A stretch of 19,173 bases of DNA from Verrucomicrobiota bacterium (GCA_023391285.1 JAEWBF010000054.1:1-19173), one strand, 5' to 3'. Positions 1 to 7,578 are shown, counted from the stretch's first letter. The notes: generated from the letters alone by a model not told the origin. Program-made: numbers and translations.

Positions 1-43
1 CTCTCAACTCTCATCTCTCAACTCTCAACTCCGCCACCACCCC
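1..43. repeat. CT-rich short tandem spacer upstream of araB
   Basis: The first 30 bases are built from near-identical 9-10 base units of the form CTCTCAACT, ending shortly before the araB start. No Shine-Dalgarno site is visible before the ATG at 44. A similar degenerate run (CTACTCACTACTCGCTACC) lies directly before araA. I read these as species-typical spacer DNA; a promoter for the ara genes, if any, is left of the window. Confidence 0.5.
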
Positions 44-1705
44 ATGTTCACCCTCGGCCTCGACTACGGCACCAACTCCGTCCGCGCTCTCATCGTCCGC
101 GTCACCGACGGAAAAGAATTCGGCTCCGGCGTCGTCAACTACCCCTCCGGCACCCAAGGCGTTCTCCTCGACAAACGCGACCACAACCTCGCCCGCCAAC
201 ACCCCGCCGACTACCTCTTCGGCCTCGAGAAATCCGTCAAAGCCGCCCTCGCCCAAGCCAGGCAACAGCGCGGCTTCTCCCCCGATAAAATCATCGGCAT
301 CGGCGTCGACTCCACCGGCTCCTCCCCCATCCCCGTCGACGCCACCAACACCCCTCTCGCTTCGACCAAACGCTTCGCCAAAAACCTCAACGCCCAGTGC
401 TGGCTCTGGAAGGACCACACCAGCTGGCGCGAAGCCGCGAAAATCACCGAGCTCGCCGCGCAACACCGCCCTCACTTCATCGCCAAGTGCGGCAACACCT
501 ACTCTTCCGAATGGTGGTGGTCCAAAATCTGGCACTGCCTCAACGTCGACCCGAAGGTCTTCGCCGCCGCCCACTCCTGGGTCGAACTCGCCGACTGGAT
601 TCCGTCCGTCCTCGCCGGCATCGCCAACCCCGCCGACATCAAACGCGGCGTCTGCATGGCCGGCCACAAAGCCCTCTACGCCGAAGACTGGGGCGGCCTC
701 CCCGACAAGGAGTTCCTCTCCCTCCTCGACCCCAAACTCGCCGACCTCCGCGATCGCCTGTATTCAAAAGCCTACGACGCCACCACCGCCGCCGGACAGC
801 TCTCCCCCACTTGGGCGAAGAAACTCGGCCTTCGCGCCGGCATCCCGATCGCCATCGGCGAAATGGACGTGCACTACGGCGCCATCGGCAGCGGCGTGAC
901 CGAGGGCACGCTCGTCAAAGTCATCGGCACCTCCACCTGCGACTGCGGCGTTGTCTCCGCCGACAAAAACGTTCCCGACATCCCCGGCATCTGCGGCATC
1001 GTCAAAGGCGCGATTCTCCCCGGCTACTACGGCATCGAGGCCGGCCAGTCCGCCGTCGGCGACATCTTCAAGTGGTGGGTCGAAACCGTTTGCCAGGGCA
1101 ACGCTGCCCTCCACGCCGAACTCACCAAAGAAGCGGCGAAACTCGCACCCGGCCAATCCGGCCTCCTCGCCCTGGACTGGAATAACGGCAACCGCACCAT
1201 CCTCGTCGACCAGCGCCTCACCGGCGCCCTCATCGGCACCACGCTTCACACCACCCGCGCCGAAATCTACCGCGCGCTCATCGAGGCCACCGCCTTCGGC
1301 GCCCGCGCTATCATCGAGCGCATCCGTGACTACGGCGTGCCCATCGACCGCGTCGTCTGCGCCGGCGGTATCGCCGAGAAAAATCCGCTGCTGATGCAGA
1401 TCTACGCCGACATCACCGGCTGCACCATGCTCGTCGCCGGCTCCTCGCAAGCCTGCGCCCTCGGCTCCGCCGTCTCCGCCGCCGTCCTCGCCGGCGCCCA
1501 TAAAGATTTTCCCTCCGCGCAGCGCGCCATGACCTCCCTCAAGAAGGTCTCCTACAAGCCCAAGGCTCGCGCCCAAAAAACCTACGACCAGCTCTACGCG
1601 CTGTATCGGCAACTCCACGACGCCTTCGGCCACGTGAACAAATCCGCCGATCTCACCCGCGTCATGAAGGACCTCCTCGACCTCAAAGACGCATCGCGCG
1701 CCTAA
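44..1705 (+). CDS. araB: Ribulokinase (L-ribulokinase), FGGY family
   Basis: Cytoplasmic sugar kinase that phosphorylates L-ribulose with ATP to L-ribulose 5-phosphate, the second step of L-arabinose catabolism. The protein has 553 residues, within the usual AraB size. It opens with the FGGY phosphate-binding motif GLDYGTNSVR (residues 5-14). It also has the AraB-typical GVDSTGSSPIPVD segment near residue 87, the paired tryptophans of SSEWWWSKIWH near 158-168, the VIGTSTCDCGV segment near 293-303, and the C-terminal VCAGGIAEKNPLLMQI segment that belongs to the second FGGY domain. The ATG at 44 gives a start right on the family motif, and no Shine-Dalgarno site is seen. It is the first of three genes in the order araB-araA-araD, all on the same strand. 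The function is secure from sequence and from context. Confidence 0.96.
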   Translation: MFTLGLDYGTNSVRALIVRVTDGKEFGSGVVNYPSGTQGVLLDKRDHNLARQHPADYLFGLEKSVKAALAQARQQRGFSPDKIIGIGVDSTGSSPIPVDATNTPLASTKRFAKNLNAQCWLWKDHTSWREAAKITELAAQHRPHFIAKCGNTYSSEWWWSKIWHCLNVDPKVFAAAHSWVELADWIPSVLAGIANPADIKRGVCMAGHKALYAEDWGGLPDKEFLSLLDPKLADLRDRLYSKAYDATTAAGQLSPTWAKKLGLRAGIPIAIGEMDVHYGAIGSGVTEGTLVKVIGTSTCDCGVVSADKNVPDIPGICGIVKGAILPGYYGIEAGQSAVGDIFKWWVETVCQGNAALHAELTKEAAKLAPGQSGLLALDWNNGNRTILVDQRLTGALIGTTLHTTRAEIYRALIEATAFGARAIIERIRDYGVPIDRVVCAGGIAEKNPLLMQIYADITGCTMLVAGSSQACALGSAVSAAVLAGAHKDFPSAQRAMTSLKKVSYKPKARAQKTYDQLYALYRQLHDAFGHVNKSADLTRVMKDLLDLKDASRA

Positions 1706-1823
1706 AAGCCCTCGTTCCCGTAATCGTCCTCTTTCTCGTTCTCTCGGCCTCAGAGAAAGATCACCCGTCGCGCTCCGCCCCTGCCATCTACCCGCCACCC
1801 GCTACTCACTACTCGCTACCCTC
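1706..1823. other. araB-araA spacer with weak hairpin and degenerate CTACT repeats
   Basis: This 118-base gap holds no gene. CTTTCTC and GAGAAAG (about 1731-1759) could form a 7-bp stem, but no T run follows, so it is not a convincing terminator. The last 25 bases are degenerate repeats of CTACT/CGCTAC type that end at the araA start. No clear promoter is visible, so transcription through from araB is plausible. Confidence 0.4.
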
Positions 1824-3332
1824 ATGAAACTTCTCGCCTCGCCCAACCTCTGGTTCGTCTGCGGCTCGCAACACCTCTACGGCCCCGGCCCGCTCAAACA
1901 GGTCGCCGCCAACGCCGAGAAAGTCGCCGCCGGCCTCGCCAAATCCAAGTCCATCCCGCTGCCGATCATCTACAAAGCGCTCGTCACCACGCCCGACGAA
2001 ATCACGCAGCTCTGCCGCGACGCCGACAACGACCCCAACTGCGCCGGCCTCATCCTCTGGATGCACACCTTCTCCCCCGCGAAGATGTGGATCCGCGGCC
2101 TCTCCTCGCTGAAGAAGCCGTTCTGCCACCTTCACACCCAGTTCAACCGCGATCTCCCGTGGAACGAGATCGACATGGACTTCATGAACCTCAACCAGGC
2201 CGCGCACGGCGACCGCGAGGCCGGCTTTCTCCACACCCGCCTCCGCCTCAACCGCAAGGTCGTCGTCGGCCACTGGTCCGACCCCGAAGTCCAGCAACGC
2301 CTCGCCTCCTGGGCCCGCGCTGCCCGCGCCTGGCACGATTGGCAGGGCGCCAAGTTCGCCCGCTTCGGCGACAACATGCGCTACGTCGCCGTCACCGAGG
2401 GCGACAAGGTCGCCACCGAACTCCGCTTTGGGTATTCCGTTAACGGATACGGTGTCGGCGACCTCGTCGCCAAGCTCGACGCCGTGTCCGACGCCGACAT
2501 CTCCGCCCTCTGCGCCGACTACGAAAAAGCCTACAACGTCGCCAAACCCCTCCGCCGCGGCGGCCCCCGCCACGACTCGCTCCGCGACGCCGCCCGCCAG
2601 GAACTCGGCCTGCGCGCCTTCCTCGAAGAAGGCAACTTCAAGGGCTTCACCACCACGTTCGAAGACCTCCACGGCCTCAACCAACTTCCCGGCCTCGCCT
2701 GCCAACGCCTCATGGCCGACGGCTACGGCTTCGGCGCCGAGGGCGATTGGAAAACCGCCGCGCTCCTCCGCGCCATGAAAGTCATGGGCGAAGGCCTCCC
2801 CGGCGGCACCTCCTTCATGGAGGACTACACGTATCACCTTGCCCCGAAAGGCCACCAGGTCCTCGGCGCGCACATGCTGGAAATCTGCCCCACCATCGCC
2901 GCCACGAAACCGACGCTCGAAATCCACCCGCTCGGCATCGGCGGCAAAGCCGACCCCGCGCGCCTCGTCTTCGACGCCGCCACCGGCCCCGCGCTCAACG
3001 CCTCCCTCATCGATCTCGGCAACCGCTTCCGCCTCCTCGTCAACGAAGTCAAAGCCGTCAAAACGCCCAAGCTTCCGAAGCTCCCCGTCGCCCGCGCCGT
3101 CTGGGAATGCGCCCCCGATTTCAAGACCGCCATCGCCGCGTGGATCTACGCCGGCGGCGCGCACCACACCGGCTACAGCTACAGCGTGACCACCGAGATG
3201 CTCGAAGACTTCGCCACCATCGCCGGCATCGAACTCGCCGTCATCAACGCCGACACGAAACTCCCCGACTTCAAACAAACCCTCCGCACCAACGAGCTCT
3301 ACTACCACCTCGCTCAAGGCATCCGCGTCTAA
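1824..3332 (+). CDS. araA: L-arabinose isomerase
   Basis: Cytoplasmic metal-dependent isomerase that converts L-arabinose to L-ribulose, the first step of the pathway. The protein has 502 residues, against 500 for E. coli AraA, and is collinear with it. Expected metal and catalytic residues are present: E306 in YGFGAEGDWK, E333 in SFMEDYTYH, H350 in LGAHMLEICP and H447/H448 in YAGGAHHTGYS. The N-terminal FVCGSQHLYG segment is typical of the family. The ATG at 1824 gives the normal N-terminus (MKLLASPNLWFVCGSQ). The gene lies 118 bases after araB and 84 bases before araD, in the same direction, so an operon is likely although the spacers are longer than in a tight operon. The identification is secure. 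Confidence 0.97.
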   Translation: MKLLASPNLWFVCGSQHLYGPGPLKQVAANAEKVAAGLAKSKSIPLPIIYKALVTTPDEITQLCRDADNDPNCAGLILWMHTFSPAKMWIRGLSSLKKPFCHLHTQFNRDLPWNEIDMDFMNLNQAAHGDREAGFLHTRLRLNRKVVVGHWSDPEVQQRLASWARAARAWHDWQGAKFARFGDNMRYVAVTEGDKVATELRFGYSVNGYGVGDLVAKLDAVSDADISALCADYEKAYNVAKPLRRGGPRHDSLRDAARQELGLRAFLEEGNFKGFTTTFEDLHGLNQLPGLACQRLMADGYGFGAEGDWKTAALLRAMKVMGEGLPGGTSFMEDYTYHLAPKGHQVLGAHMLEICPTIAATKPTLEIHPLGIGGKADPARLVFDAATGPALNASLIDLGNRFRLLVNEVKAVKTPKLPKLPVARAVWECAPDFKTAIAAWIYAGGAHHTGYSYSVTTEMLEDFATIAGIELAVINADTKLPDFKQTLRTNELYYHLAQGIRV

Positions 3333-3339
3333 ACCACCG

Positions 3340-3405
3340 CCCGCTAAACACGCAAATATCGCGAAAATGATATAACCTTTCGCGCCCTTTAGCGTGTTTC
3401 GCGGG
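3340..3405. repeat. Nested inverted repeat in the araA-araD spacer
   Basis: The outer arms CCCGCTAAACACGC (3340-3353) and GCGTGTTTCGCGGG (3392-3405) pair at 13 of 14 positions. Inside them CGCGAAA (3360-3366) and TTTCGCG (3378-3384) pair fully. The right half is also made of phased units (TTTCGCGCC, TTTAGCGTG, TTTCGCGGG), like other spacers in this window. No T run follows, so it is not a classical terminator. It could be an mRNA stem, a processing site between araA and araD, or just paired spacer units. Confidence 0.65.
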
Positions 3406-3416
3406 CAATTTCCGCC

Positions 3417-4112
3417 ATGCTCGAATCGCTCAAAGCCGAAGCCTACGAAGCCAATCTCGCTCTTCCCCGCGAAGGCCTCATCAATCTCACCTTCGGCAAC
3501 GCCTCCGCCATCGATCGCGCCAAAGGCATCTTCGCCATCAAACCTTCCGGCGTCGACTACGCCGCGCTCAAGCCCGAGCACATGGTCCTCGTCGATCTCG
3601 ACGGCAAAAAGGTCGAAGGTTCGCTCAACCCGTCCTCCGACACCCCCACGCACCGCCGGCTCTTCCTCGCCTTCGATAAAATCGGTGGCGTCGTCCACAC
3701 GCACTCCTCGCACGCCACCGCCTTCGCCCAGGCCGGCCGCGCCATCCCGTGCTTCGGCACCACGCATGCCGACTACTTCTACGGCGAAGTTCCCGTCACC
3801 CGCAAAATGACGCCCGACGAAATCGCCCGCGCCTACGAGTGGGAAACCGGCAACGTCATCGTCGAACATTTCACGAAGCATTCGCTCAGCCCCTCCGACT
3901 TCAGCGCGATCCTCGTCAACCGCCACGCGCCGTTCACCTGGGGCGCCACCGTCGCCAAAGCCGTCGAGGTCGCCGTCGCCCTCGAATGCTGCGCTCACAT
4001 GGCGCTCATGAGTCTCCAACTTTCCCCTACACTCGCCCCGATCGAGCCCGAGCTCCTCGACAAACACTTCAACCGCAAGCACGGCCCCGGCGCCTACTAC
4101 GGCCAGAAGTAA
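3417..4112 (+). CDS. araD: L-ribulose-5-phosphate 4-epimerase
   Basis: Class II aldolase-fold, zinc-dependent epimerase that converts L-ribulose 5-phosphate to D-xylulose 5-phosphate, which enters the pentose phosphate pathway. The 231-residue length equals that of E. coli AraD and the residues line up with an offset of one. Zinc ligands are H94 and H96 (GVVHTHSSHA) and H170 (VNRHAPFTWG). D75 (SSDTPTH), the catalytic D119 (THADYFYGE) and Y228 near the end (GAYYGQK) are present. The N-terminal LTFGNASAID motif is typical. The start at 3417 matches the usual N-terminus. It completes the araBAD set; no AraC-type regulator or arabinose transporter lies within this window. Confidence 0.96.
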   Translation: MLESLKAEAYEANLALPREGLINLTFGNASAIDRAKGIFAIKPSGVDYAALKPEHMVLVDLDGKKVEGSLNPSSDTPTHRRLFLAFDKIGGVVHTHSSHATAFAQAGRAIPCFGTTHADYFYGEVPVTRKMTPDEIARAYEWETGNVIVEHFTKHSLSPSDFSAILVNRHAPFTWGATVAKAVEVAVALECCAHMALMSLQLSPTLAPIEPELLDKHFNRKHGPGAYYGQK

Positions 4113-4116
4113 ATCA

Positions 4117-4147
4117 TGCTCGCGGCCACTCTCCGTGGCCACGAGCA
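4117..4147. repeat. Hairpin just after araD, REP-like or termination-related
   Basis: TGCTCG (4117-4122) pairs with CGAGCA (4142-4147), and GGCCAC (4124-4129) pairs with GTGGCC (4135-4140), with a single C-A mismatch between them and a TCTCC loop. The hairpin starts four bases after the araD stop codon. There is no following T run. The loop resembles that of the hairpin at 13087-13107, so I place it among the recurring extragenic palindromes of this genome. It may also stabilise the end of the ara mRNA. Confidence 0.6.
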
Positions 4148-4185
4148 GGAGCGCGTGCCCCTCCATTACACCGGAGCCACGGGTG

Positions 4186-4217
4186 CTTTTTGCGCCTTCT
4201 TGCGCCTCTTTGCGGCC
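4186..4217 (+). repeat. Phased spacer of three TTTGCGCC-type units
   Basis: Three consecutive 10-11 base units, CTTTTTGCGCC, TTCTTGCGCC and TCTTTGCGGCC, lie in the 190-base gap between araD and the acetyltransferase gene. The last unit differs by the GCGG ending, the same design as the TTCGTGTCC spacers elsewhere in the window. The reading frame of the next gene stays open through this stretch, but the encoded residues look like translated spacer, not protein. No function is assigned. Confidence 0.55.
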
Positions 4218-4302
4218 ATCCCGATCGCCAATCGCTGCAACGCCCTTCGCCACGATTGCACTCCCTTCGTTCTTGCGCGACAACCACCCCGCTCCGCGCC
4301 GC

Positions 4303-4821
4303 ATGAATCTCATCGAGTGCACGCCCGCTCACGCCCCCGAAATCCTCGCGATCTTCAACGAGGAGATCCTCCATTCGACGAGCCTCTACGATTACGCCCC
4401 TCGCACACCCGCCATCATCGACGCCTGGTTCGCCGAAAAACTACAACACCACTATCCCATCGTCGGCGTCCTCGCTCCCGACCACTCCCTCGCCGGATTC
4501 GCCACTTACGGCCCCTTCCGTCCACGCCCCGCTTACAAATACTCCGTCGAGCACTCCATCTACATCCACAAGGCTCACCGCGGCCGCGGTCTCGGCAAAC
4601 TCCTCCTCCGCGAAATCATTACCGCCGCCCAACGCCAAAACTATCACACCGTCATTGGCGGTATCGACTCGGCGAATACCCCCAGCATCCGCCTGCATCT
4701 TTCATTCGGCTTCACCCACTGCGGCACCGTGAAACAAGCCGGTTTCAAATTCGGCCGCTGGCTCGACCTCAATTTCTATCAACTCCTCCTTAAAACTCCC
4801 GACCACCCCATCGACGGCTGA
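4303..4821 (+). CDS. GNAT N-acetyltransferase, phosphinothricin acetyltransferase-like
   Basis: Predicted cytoplasmic acetyl-CoA-dependent N-acetyltransferase of 172 residues, of the Pat/Bar/MddA type, which acetylates small amino compounds such as phosphinothricin or methionine analogues. The evidence is the N-terminal pattern (HAPEILAIFNEEI), the acetyl-CoA loop in HRGRGLGKLLL, the segment GGIDSANTPSIRLHLSFGF and the C-terminal KFGRWLDLNFYQ, all characteristic of this subgroup. The frame is open from 4135, but the extra 56 residues are translated from a hairpin and the phased spacer, so I choose the ATG at 4303, which gives the family N-terminus. It follows araD by 190 bases on the same strand; a link to arabinose use is not apparent. 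The natural substrate cannot be told from sequence. Confidence 0.88.
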   Translation: MNLIECTPAHAPEILAIFNEEILHSTSLYDYAPRTPAIIDAWFAEKLQHHYPIVGVLAPDHSLAGFATYGPFRPRPAYKYSVEHSIYIHKAHRGRGLGKLLLREIITAAQRQNYHTVIGGIDSANTPSIRLHLSFGFTHCGTVKQAGFKFGRWLDLNFYQLLLKTPDHPIDG

Positions 4822-4874
4822 GCCGGATTAATCCAGTTCAACCCCAAATGAACACGAAGCCTGAAGCCGGCTCT

Positions 4875-4906
4875 TCATTCGTGTGAATTCGTGTCCATTC
4901 GTGGTT
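4875..4906 (+). repeat. Phased spacer, TTCGTGTCCATTCGTGG type, copy 1
   Basis: Three units (TTCATTCGTGTG, AATTCGTGTCC, ATTCGTGG) end 17 bases before the ATG of the small membrane protein gene. The 19-base core TTCGTGTCCATTCGTGGTT (4888-4906) recurs at 6998-7016, with variants at 16079-16188. A partial inverted copy (AATGAACACGAA) lies at 4848-4859. Confidence 0.75.
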
Positions 4907-4923
4907 TTCTCATCAGCGCCGTC

Positions 4924-5214
4924 ATGCACAGCCTGTTCATCCAACTCCTTGCGTGGCTCTGGCCCGCCCCGGCTGCGCTCTTCACGATCGCACCTCTCAC
5001 CTTTCTTCTTCGTCCCTTCCGCAAGGTCGCACGCGCCTTCGCCGTGCTCAGTGCCGCTGCCGCAGTCATCCTCCTCGCCGCCGCACTCGCGATCTCCGTC
5101 TCCTCCCGCGGTCCCTCACCGTCGACCAATCTCCCTCTTTCCATTGTCCTTTTCGCACTCCTGCCGCTCGTCAGCTCTCTCCTCCTGCTCGCCCGGTCGC
5201 GCCTACCTCGCTGA
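4924..5214 (+). CDS. Small hydrophobic membrane protein of unknown function
   Basis: The 96-residue product has about three hydrophobic stretches. These lie near residues 3-24 (SLFIQLLAWLWP to TIAPLTFLL), 34-57 (FAVLSAAAAVILLAAALAI) and 70-90 (LSIVLFALLPLVSSLLLLA), separated by short basic or polar loops such as RPFRKVAR. This suggests a small inner-membrane protein. I do not recognise a family. The frame can be extended to a GTG at 4891, but that GTG lies inside the TTCGTGTCC spacer repeat, so the ATG at 4924 is preferred. No Shine-Dalgarno site is visible. It lies 102 bases after the acetyltransferase gene and faces the Gfo/Idh gene tail to tail. The hydrophobic pattern argues for a real gene, but without homologue evidence this stays tentative. 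Confidence 0.55.
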   Translation: MHSLFIQLLAWLWPAPAALFTIAPLTFLLRPFRKVARAFAVLSAAAAVILLAAALAISVSSRGPSPSTNLPLSIVLFALLPLVSSLLLLARSRLPR

Positions 5215-5304
5215 ATGCCGCCCCATCGAGGCCGGCTCCCGCCACGTTTCTCCTGTGGTGAAATCGACGGAGTCCGGTCTCGCCGAGCACGATCGCTACA
5301 AATA

Positions 5305-5326
5305 GGGGCGGGCTCCGGCCCGCCCC
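5305..5326. terminator. GC-rich perfect hairpin between convergent genes, REP-like
   Basis: GGGGCGGGC (5305-5313) and GCCCGCCCC (5318-5326) form a perfect 9-bp stem with a TCCG loop. It lies between the 3' ends of the small membrane protein gene and the Gfo/Idh gene, where a bidirectional stop signal is expected. The following bases (TCCTTCC) are only moderately T-rich. It resembles the other extragenic palindromes in this window and may be a REP element that doubles as a terminator. Confidence 0.55.
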
Positions 5327-5356
5327 TCCTTCCAACGCTCGTCAAACCGCGCCCGG

Positions 5357-6655
5357 TTAACTCTCCTTCCGCTCCGCTCCCGGCCGCGGCGCCACATCTT
5401 CTTGCGGCGCCACCACCTCGCCCCGCTCGAAATCCTCCGCCGTCGGGCTCAGCTTCAGGTTGTAATACCGCCCGTTCTCCGTCGTGAGATCCGTCCAGCG
5501 CACCAGCTGTCCTGTATAAGCGGATACGCGGCCCATGATCGCCGTCATCGTGGTGTCCGCGACGTTCCGCGTATCGTTGATCGGCTTTTCCGCCAGGATG
5601 CTGCGCAACAACTCCACCTGCTCCTGCACCTGGCCATTCGCATGCGTCGTGAACTCGCGGAACTTCACCTTCTTCTTCGAGAACTTCTCCAGTTTCCCAT
5701 CCGCATACACCGTCCCTTCCGCACCCGTGAAAATCTCACCGACCCGATTATAACAACCGTTGATCTGCCGGCACTGACTGTGAATCCGGCACCCCTGCCC
5801 GTAATCGAAATCCACGCTGAAGAAATCATACTGGTTTCCCGTCACCCGCCGCATCCGCCCGCCAAACCCCACCGCCGCCAGCGGCGTCCGCCCGATGAAC
5901 CAGTTCGCCACATCGATGTTGTGGAAATGCTGCTCCACGATGTGGTCGCCCGACATCTCCAGGAAATTCACCCAGTTCCGCGCCAGATAATGCGCGTCAC
6001 TCTCGCCGCTCAACCGCTGCTTATACCAGAGCTGCTCCTGATTCCACATCACCGTCCCGCCGAGAATCTTTCCGATCGCGCCGTCCTGCACCGCGCGCGC
6101 ATTCCTCAAATAATTCGCCTGATACCGCCGCTGCGCGCCCGCCACCACCGACAACCCTTTCTGCTTCGCAATCTCACCCGCCGCCAACATCCGCCGCACC
6201 CCCGCCGGATCCACCGCCACCGGCTTCTCGATGAAGCAATGCCTCCCCGCCTCCACCGCCGCCTCGAAATGCACCGGCCGAAAATTCGGCGGCGTCGCCA
6301 ATACCACCAAATCCACCGGCTGCTCGATCACCTTCCGATAGCCATCGAAACCATGAAATCGCCGCTCCGCCGGCACGCCAAACATCTCGCCCGCCCGCGC
6401 CGTCGCCGCCTCGAACACATCCGCCACCGCGACCACCTCCACCTCCGCTCCCGCGATCGGCGCCGCCTCGATCAGATTCCCAATCGCCCCGCGTCCGCGC
6501 CCGCCGCAGCCCACCAGCCCGATCTTCAATTTCCGCGCCGGCTTCGCCGCCGCACCCGACTTCTTCTGCGCCCACAAGGGCGCCGCTTGCAACGCCAGCC
6601 CGGCCACCGCCAAGCCTTTCACAAAACCACGACGCGACACGTTCAACGTTTCCAT
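5357..6655 (-). CDS. Gfo/Idh/MocA family oxidoreductase with Tat signal
   Basis: Predicted NAD(P)-dependent sugar oxidoreductase of 432 residues, exported by the Tat pathway. The N-terminus carries the twin-arginine motif SRRGFVKG (residues 7-14), a hydrophobic stretch (LAVAGLALQAAPLWA) and a likely cleavage site near residue 29. A Rossmann nucleotide-binding motif follows (GLVGCGGRGRGAI, 46-58), then the family EKP motif (CFIEKPVAVDP, 140-150). Length and domain order fit secreted Gfo/Idh proteins common in Verrucomicrobiota and Planctomycetota; their substrates are mostly unknown glycosides or sugars. A good Shine-Dalgarno (AAGGA) lies seven bases before the ATG, which fixes the start. It stands alone on the minus strand between plus-strand genes. 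Periplasmic sugar modification is likely, but the exact reaction cannot be assigned. Confidence 0.92.
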   Translation of the reverse strand: METLNVSRRGFVKGLAVAGLALQAAPLWAQKKSGAAAKPARKLKIGLVGCGGRGRGAIGNLIEAAPIAGAEVEVVAVADVFEAATARAGEMFGVPAERRFHGFDGYRKVIEQPVDLVVLATPPNFRPVHFEAAVEAGRHCFIEKPVAVDPAGVRRMLAAGEIAKQKGLSVVAGAQRRYQANYLRNARAVQDGAIGKILGGTVMWNQEQLWYKQRLSGESDAHYLARNWVNFLEMSGDHIVEQHFHNIDVANWFIGRTPLAAVGFGGRMRRVTGNQYDFFSVDFDYGQGCRIHSQCRQINGCYNRVGEIFTGAEGTVYADGKLEKFSKKKVKFREFTTHANGQVQEQVELLRSILAEKPINDTRNVADTTMTAIMGRVSAYTGQLVRWTDLTTENGRYYNLKLSPTAEDFERGEVVAPQEDVAPRPGAERKES

Positions 6656-6662
6656 GGGGATA

Positions 6663-6667
6663 TCCTT
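6663..6667 (-). promoter_or_regulatory. Shine-Dalgarno site of the Gfo/Idh gene
   Basis: AAGGA on the minus strand lies seven bases upstream of the ATG at 6655. It is one of only two clear ribosome binding sites in the window, and it settles the start of the Tat-signal-bearing protein. Confidence 0.75.
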
Positions 6668-6878
6668 CGTATGGGGGTTGTCCTTTCGTCCTTCGACCCG
6701 GCCCCTCCACGACCTTCGAAGTCATGGATCCGAATCCGCAGCACGACGAGTTACTGCTCAACCTCGTCCGATCCCTCCTCGCCGTCCAGCGCCTTTCTCC
6801 GTTTCTCCCGCCCATCCACGCTCCAGTAGCCGCACCCACGCCACGTATTCAAAAATCTCGTTCACCCCACCCGCCCAT

Positions 6879-6902
6879 GGAGGCGCGGTGCCCCCACCGC
6901 GC
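6879..6902. repeat. REP-like hairpin headed by GGAG
   Basis: GGAG (6879-6882) is directly followed by a perfect 8-bp stem, GCGCGGTG (6883-6890) with CACCGCGC (6895-6902), and a CCCC loop. A GTAG or GGAG tetranucleotide next to a palindrome is the known layout of REP elements mobilised by RAYT (TnpA-REP) transposases. No RAYT gene is present in this window. Confidence 0.65.
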
Positions 6903-6987
6903 ACTAACGCCACCTTCTCCCCACAACGCTACGCCCGCCTCCCATAACCGCACGCCCCCACGAATTCAGAATCCTAGTGCATCCCTA

Positions 6988-7016
6988 TTCGTGTCCCTTC
7001 GTGTCCATTCGTGGTT
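6988..7016 (+). repeat. Phased spacer, TTCGTGTCCATTCGTGG type, copy 2
   Basis: Three units (TTCGTGTCCC, TTCGTGTCCA, TTCGTGGTT) occur 54 bases before the GNAT start. The last 19 bases (6998-7016) are identical to 4888-4906. A GTG inside it opens the GNAT frame early, but that is spacer DNA and not the true start. Confidence 0.78.
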
Positions 7017-7070
7017 CAAAATTCATCGGTATCCCTCCTTGGTAAAGATCTTCGAAGCCGGAATCCCCCC

Positions 7071-7547
7071 ATGCCCCTCATCACCCTCCGCCCCGTCACC
7101 ACCGAAGACCTCCCGATCTTCTTCGAACACCAAGCCGATCCCGTCGCCGCGCAACTCGCCGCCTTTCCCTCCCGCGATCGCGACGCCTTCTTCCGCCATT
7201 GGACGACCAACGTGCTCGGCAACCCCGCCAACACCACTCGCACCATCCTCTACGACAACCACGTCGCCGGAAACATCGGCGCCTGGACCGACCCCGAAAC
7301 GCGCGAACGCCTGATCGGCTACTGGATCGGCCGCGACTTCTGGGGCCGCGGCATCGCGACCTCCGCCCTGTCACAATTTCTCGAATACGAACGCCCCCGC
7401 CCGCTCTTCGCTCACGTCGTCCAACACAATCTGCCCTCGATCCGCGTCCTCGAGAAATGCCACTTCACCCGCACTGGCCAAAACACCGTCGACCTCCCCG
7501 ACGGCACCGTCGACGAGGAACTCGTCTACACGCTTTTCGCCCGCTGA
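7071..7547 (+). CDS. GNAT family N-acetyltransferase (RimJ/RimL-like)
   Basis: Predicted cytoplasmic acetyltransferase of 158 residues, of the Acetyltransf_3 (RimJ/RimL) type. It starts with a typical LITLRPVTTEDLPIFFEHQ segment, has the central VAGNIGAWTD strand and the acetyl-CoA-binding stretch IGYWIGRDFWGRGIATSAL (near residues 82-100). It ends with NLPSIRVLEKCHFTRTGQ, the usual N-S-hydrophobic-R-V-L-EK-GF pattern of the family with H in place of G. The frame is open from a GTG at 7011, but that lies in the phased spacer, so the ATG at 7071 is chosen. Family members acetylate ribosomal protein N-termini, antibiotics or metabolites; the substrate here is unknown. Its stop lies 31 bases from the end of the convergent Ig-like gene with no clear terminator between them. 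Confidence 0.9.
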   Translation: MPLITLRPVTTEDLPIFFEHQADPVAAQLAAFPSRDRDAFFRHWTTNVLGNPANTTRTILYDNHVAGNIGAWTDPETRERLIGYWIGRDFWGRGIATSALSQFLEYERPRPLFAHVVQHNLPSIRVLEKCHFTRTGQNTVDLPDGTVDEELVYTLFAR

Positions 7548-7578
7548 TGATAACCGTCCGCCGGCTCCCTCCTCCTGC

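Larger units (their letters stand above)
6656..7070. other. 415-base intergenic region between Gfo/Idh and GNAT genes
   Basis: This gap separates the divergent starts of the Gfo/Idh gene (minus) and a GNAT gene (plus). I see a Shine-Dalgarno for the minus-strand gene, one GGAG-headed hairpin at 6879-6902 and a phased TTCGTGTCC spacer at 6988-7016. Open frames cross it, for example from an ATG at 6724, but their residues are proline/serine-rich and unlike protein, and they run on out of frame into the GNAT gene. No convincing promoter boxes were found. Confidence 0.6.

Noticed and set aside
764..1798. Minus-strand open frame opposite the araB 3' half
   Set aside because: It is a compositional shadow of araB; it is glycine- and acid-rich with no family resemblance.
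4135..4302. N-terminal extension of the Pat-like acetyltransferase
   Set aside because: The extra residues are encoded by a hairpin and a phased spacer, and the family N-terminus begins at 4303.
1809..4322. Long minus-strand open frame of 837 codons opposite araA and araD
   Set aside because: It lies opposite two well-conserved enzymes and is rich in G, E, D, V and A, as expected from the high-GC codon bias of the real genes. No motif supports it.
5402..6829. Plus-strand open frame of 475 codons opposite the Gfo/Idh gene
   Set aside because: Arg/His/Pro-rich shadow of a minus-strand gene that has a Tat signal, Rossmann motif and Shine-Dalgarno.
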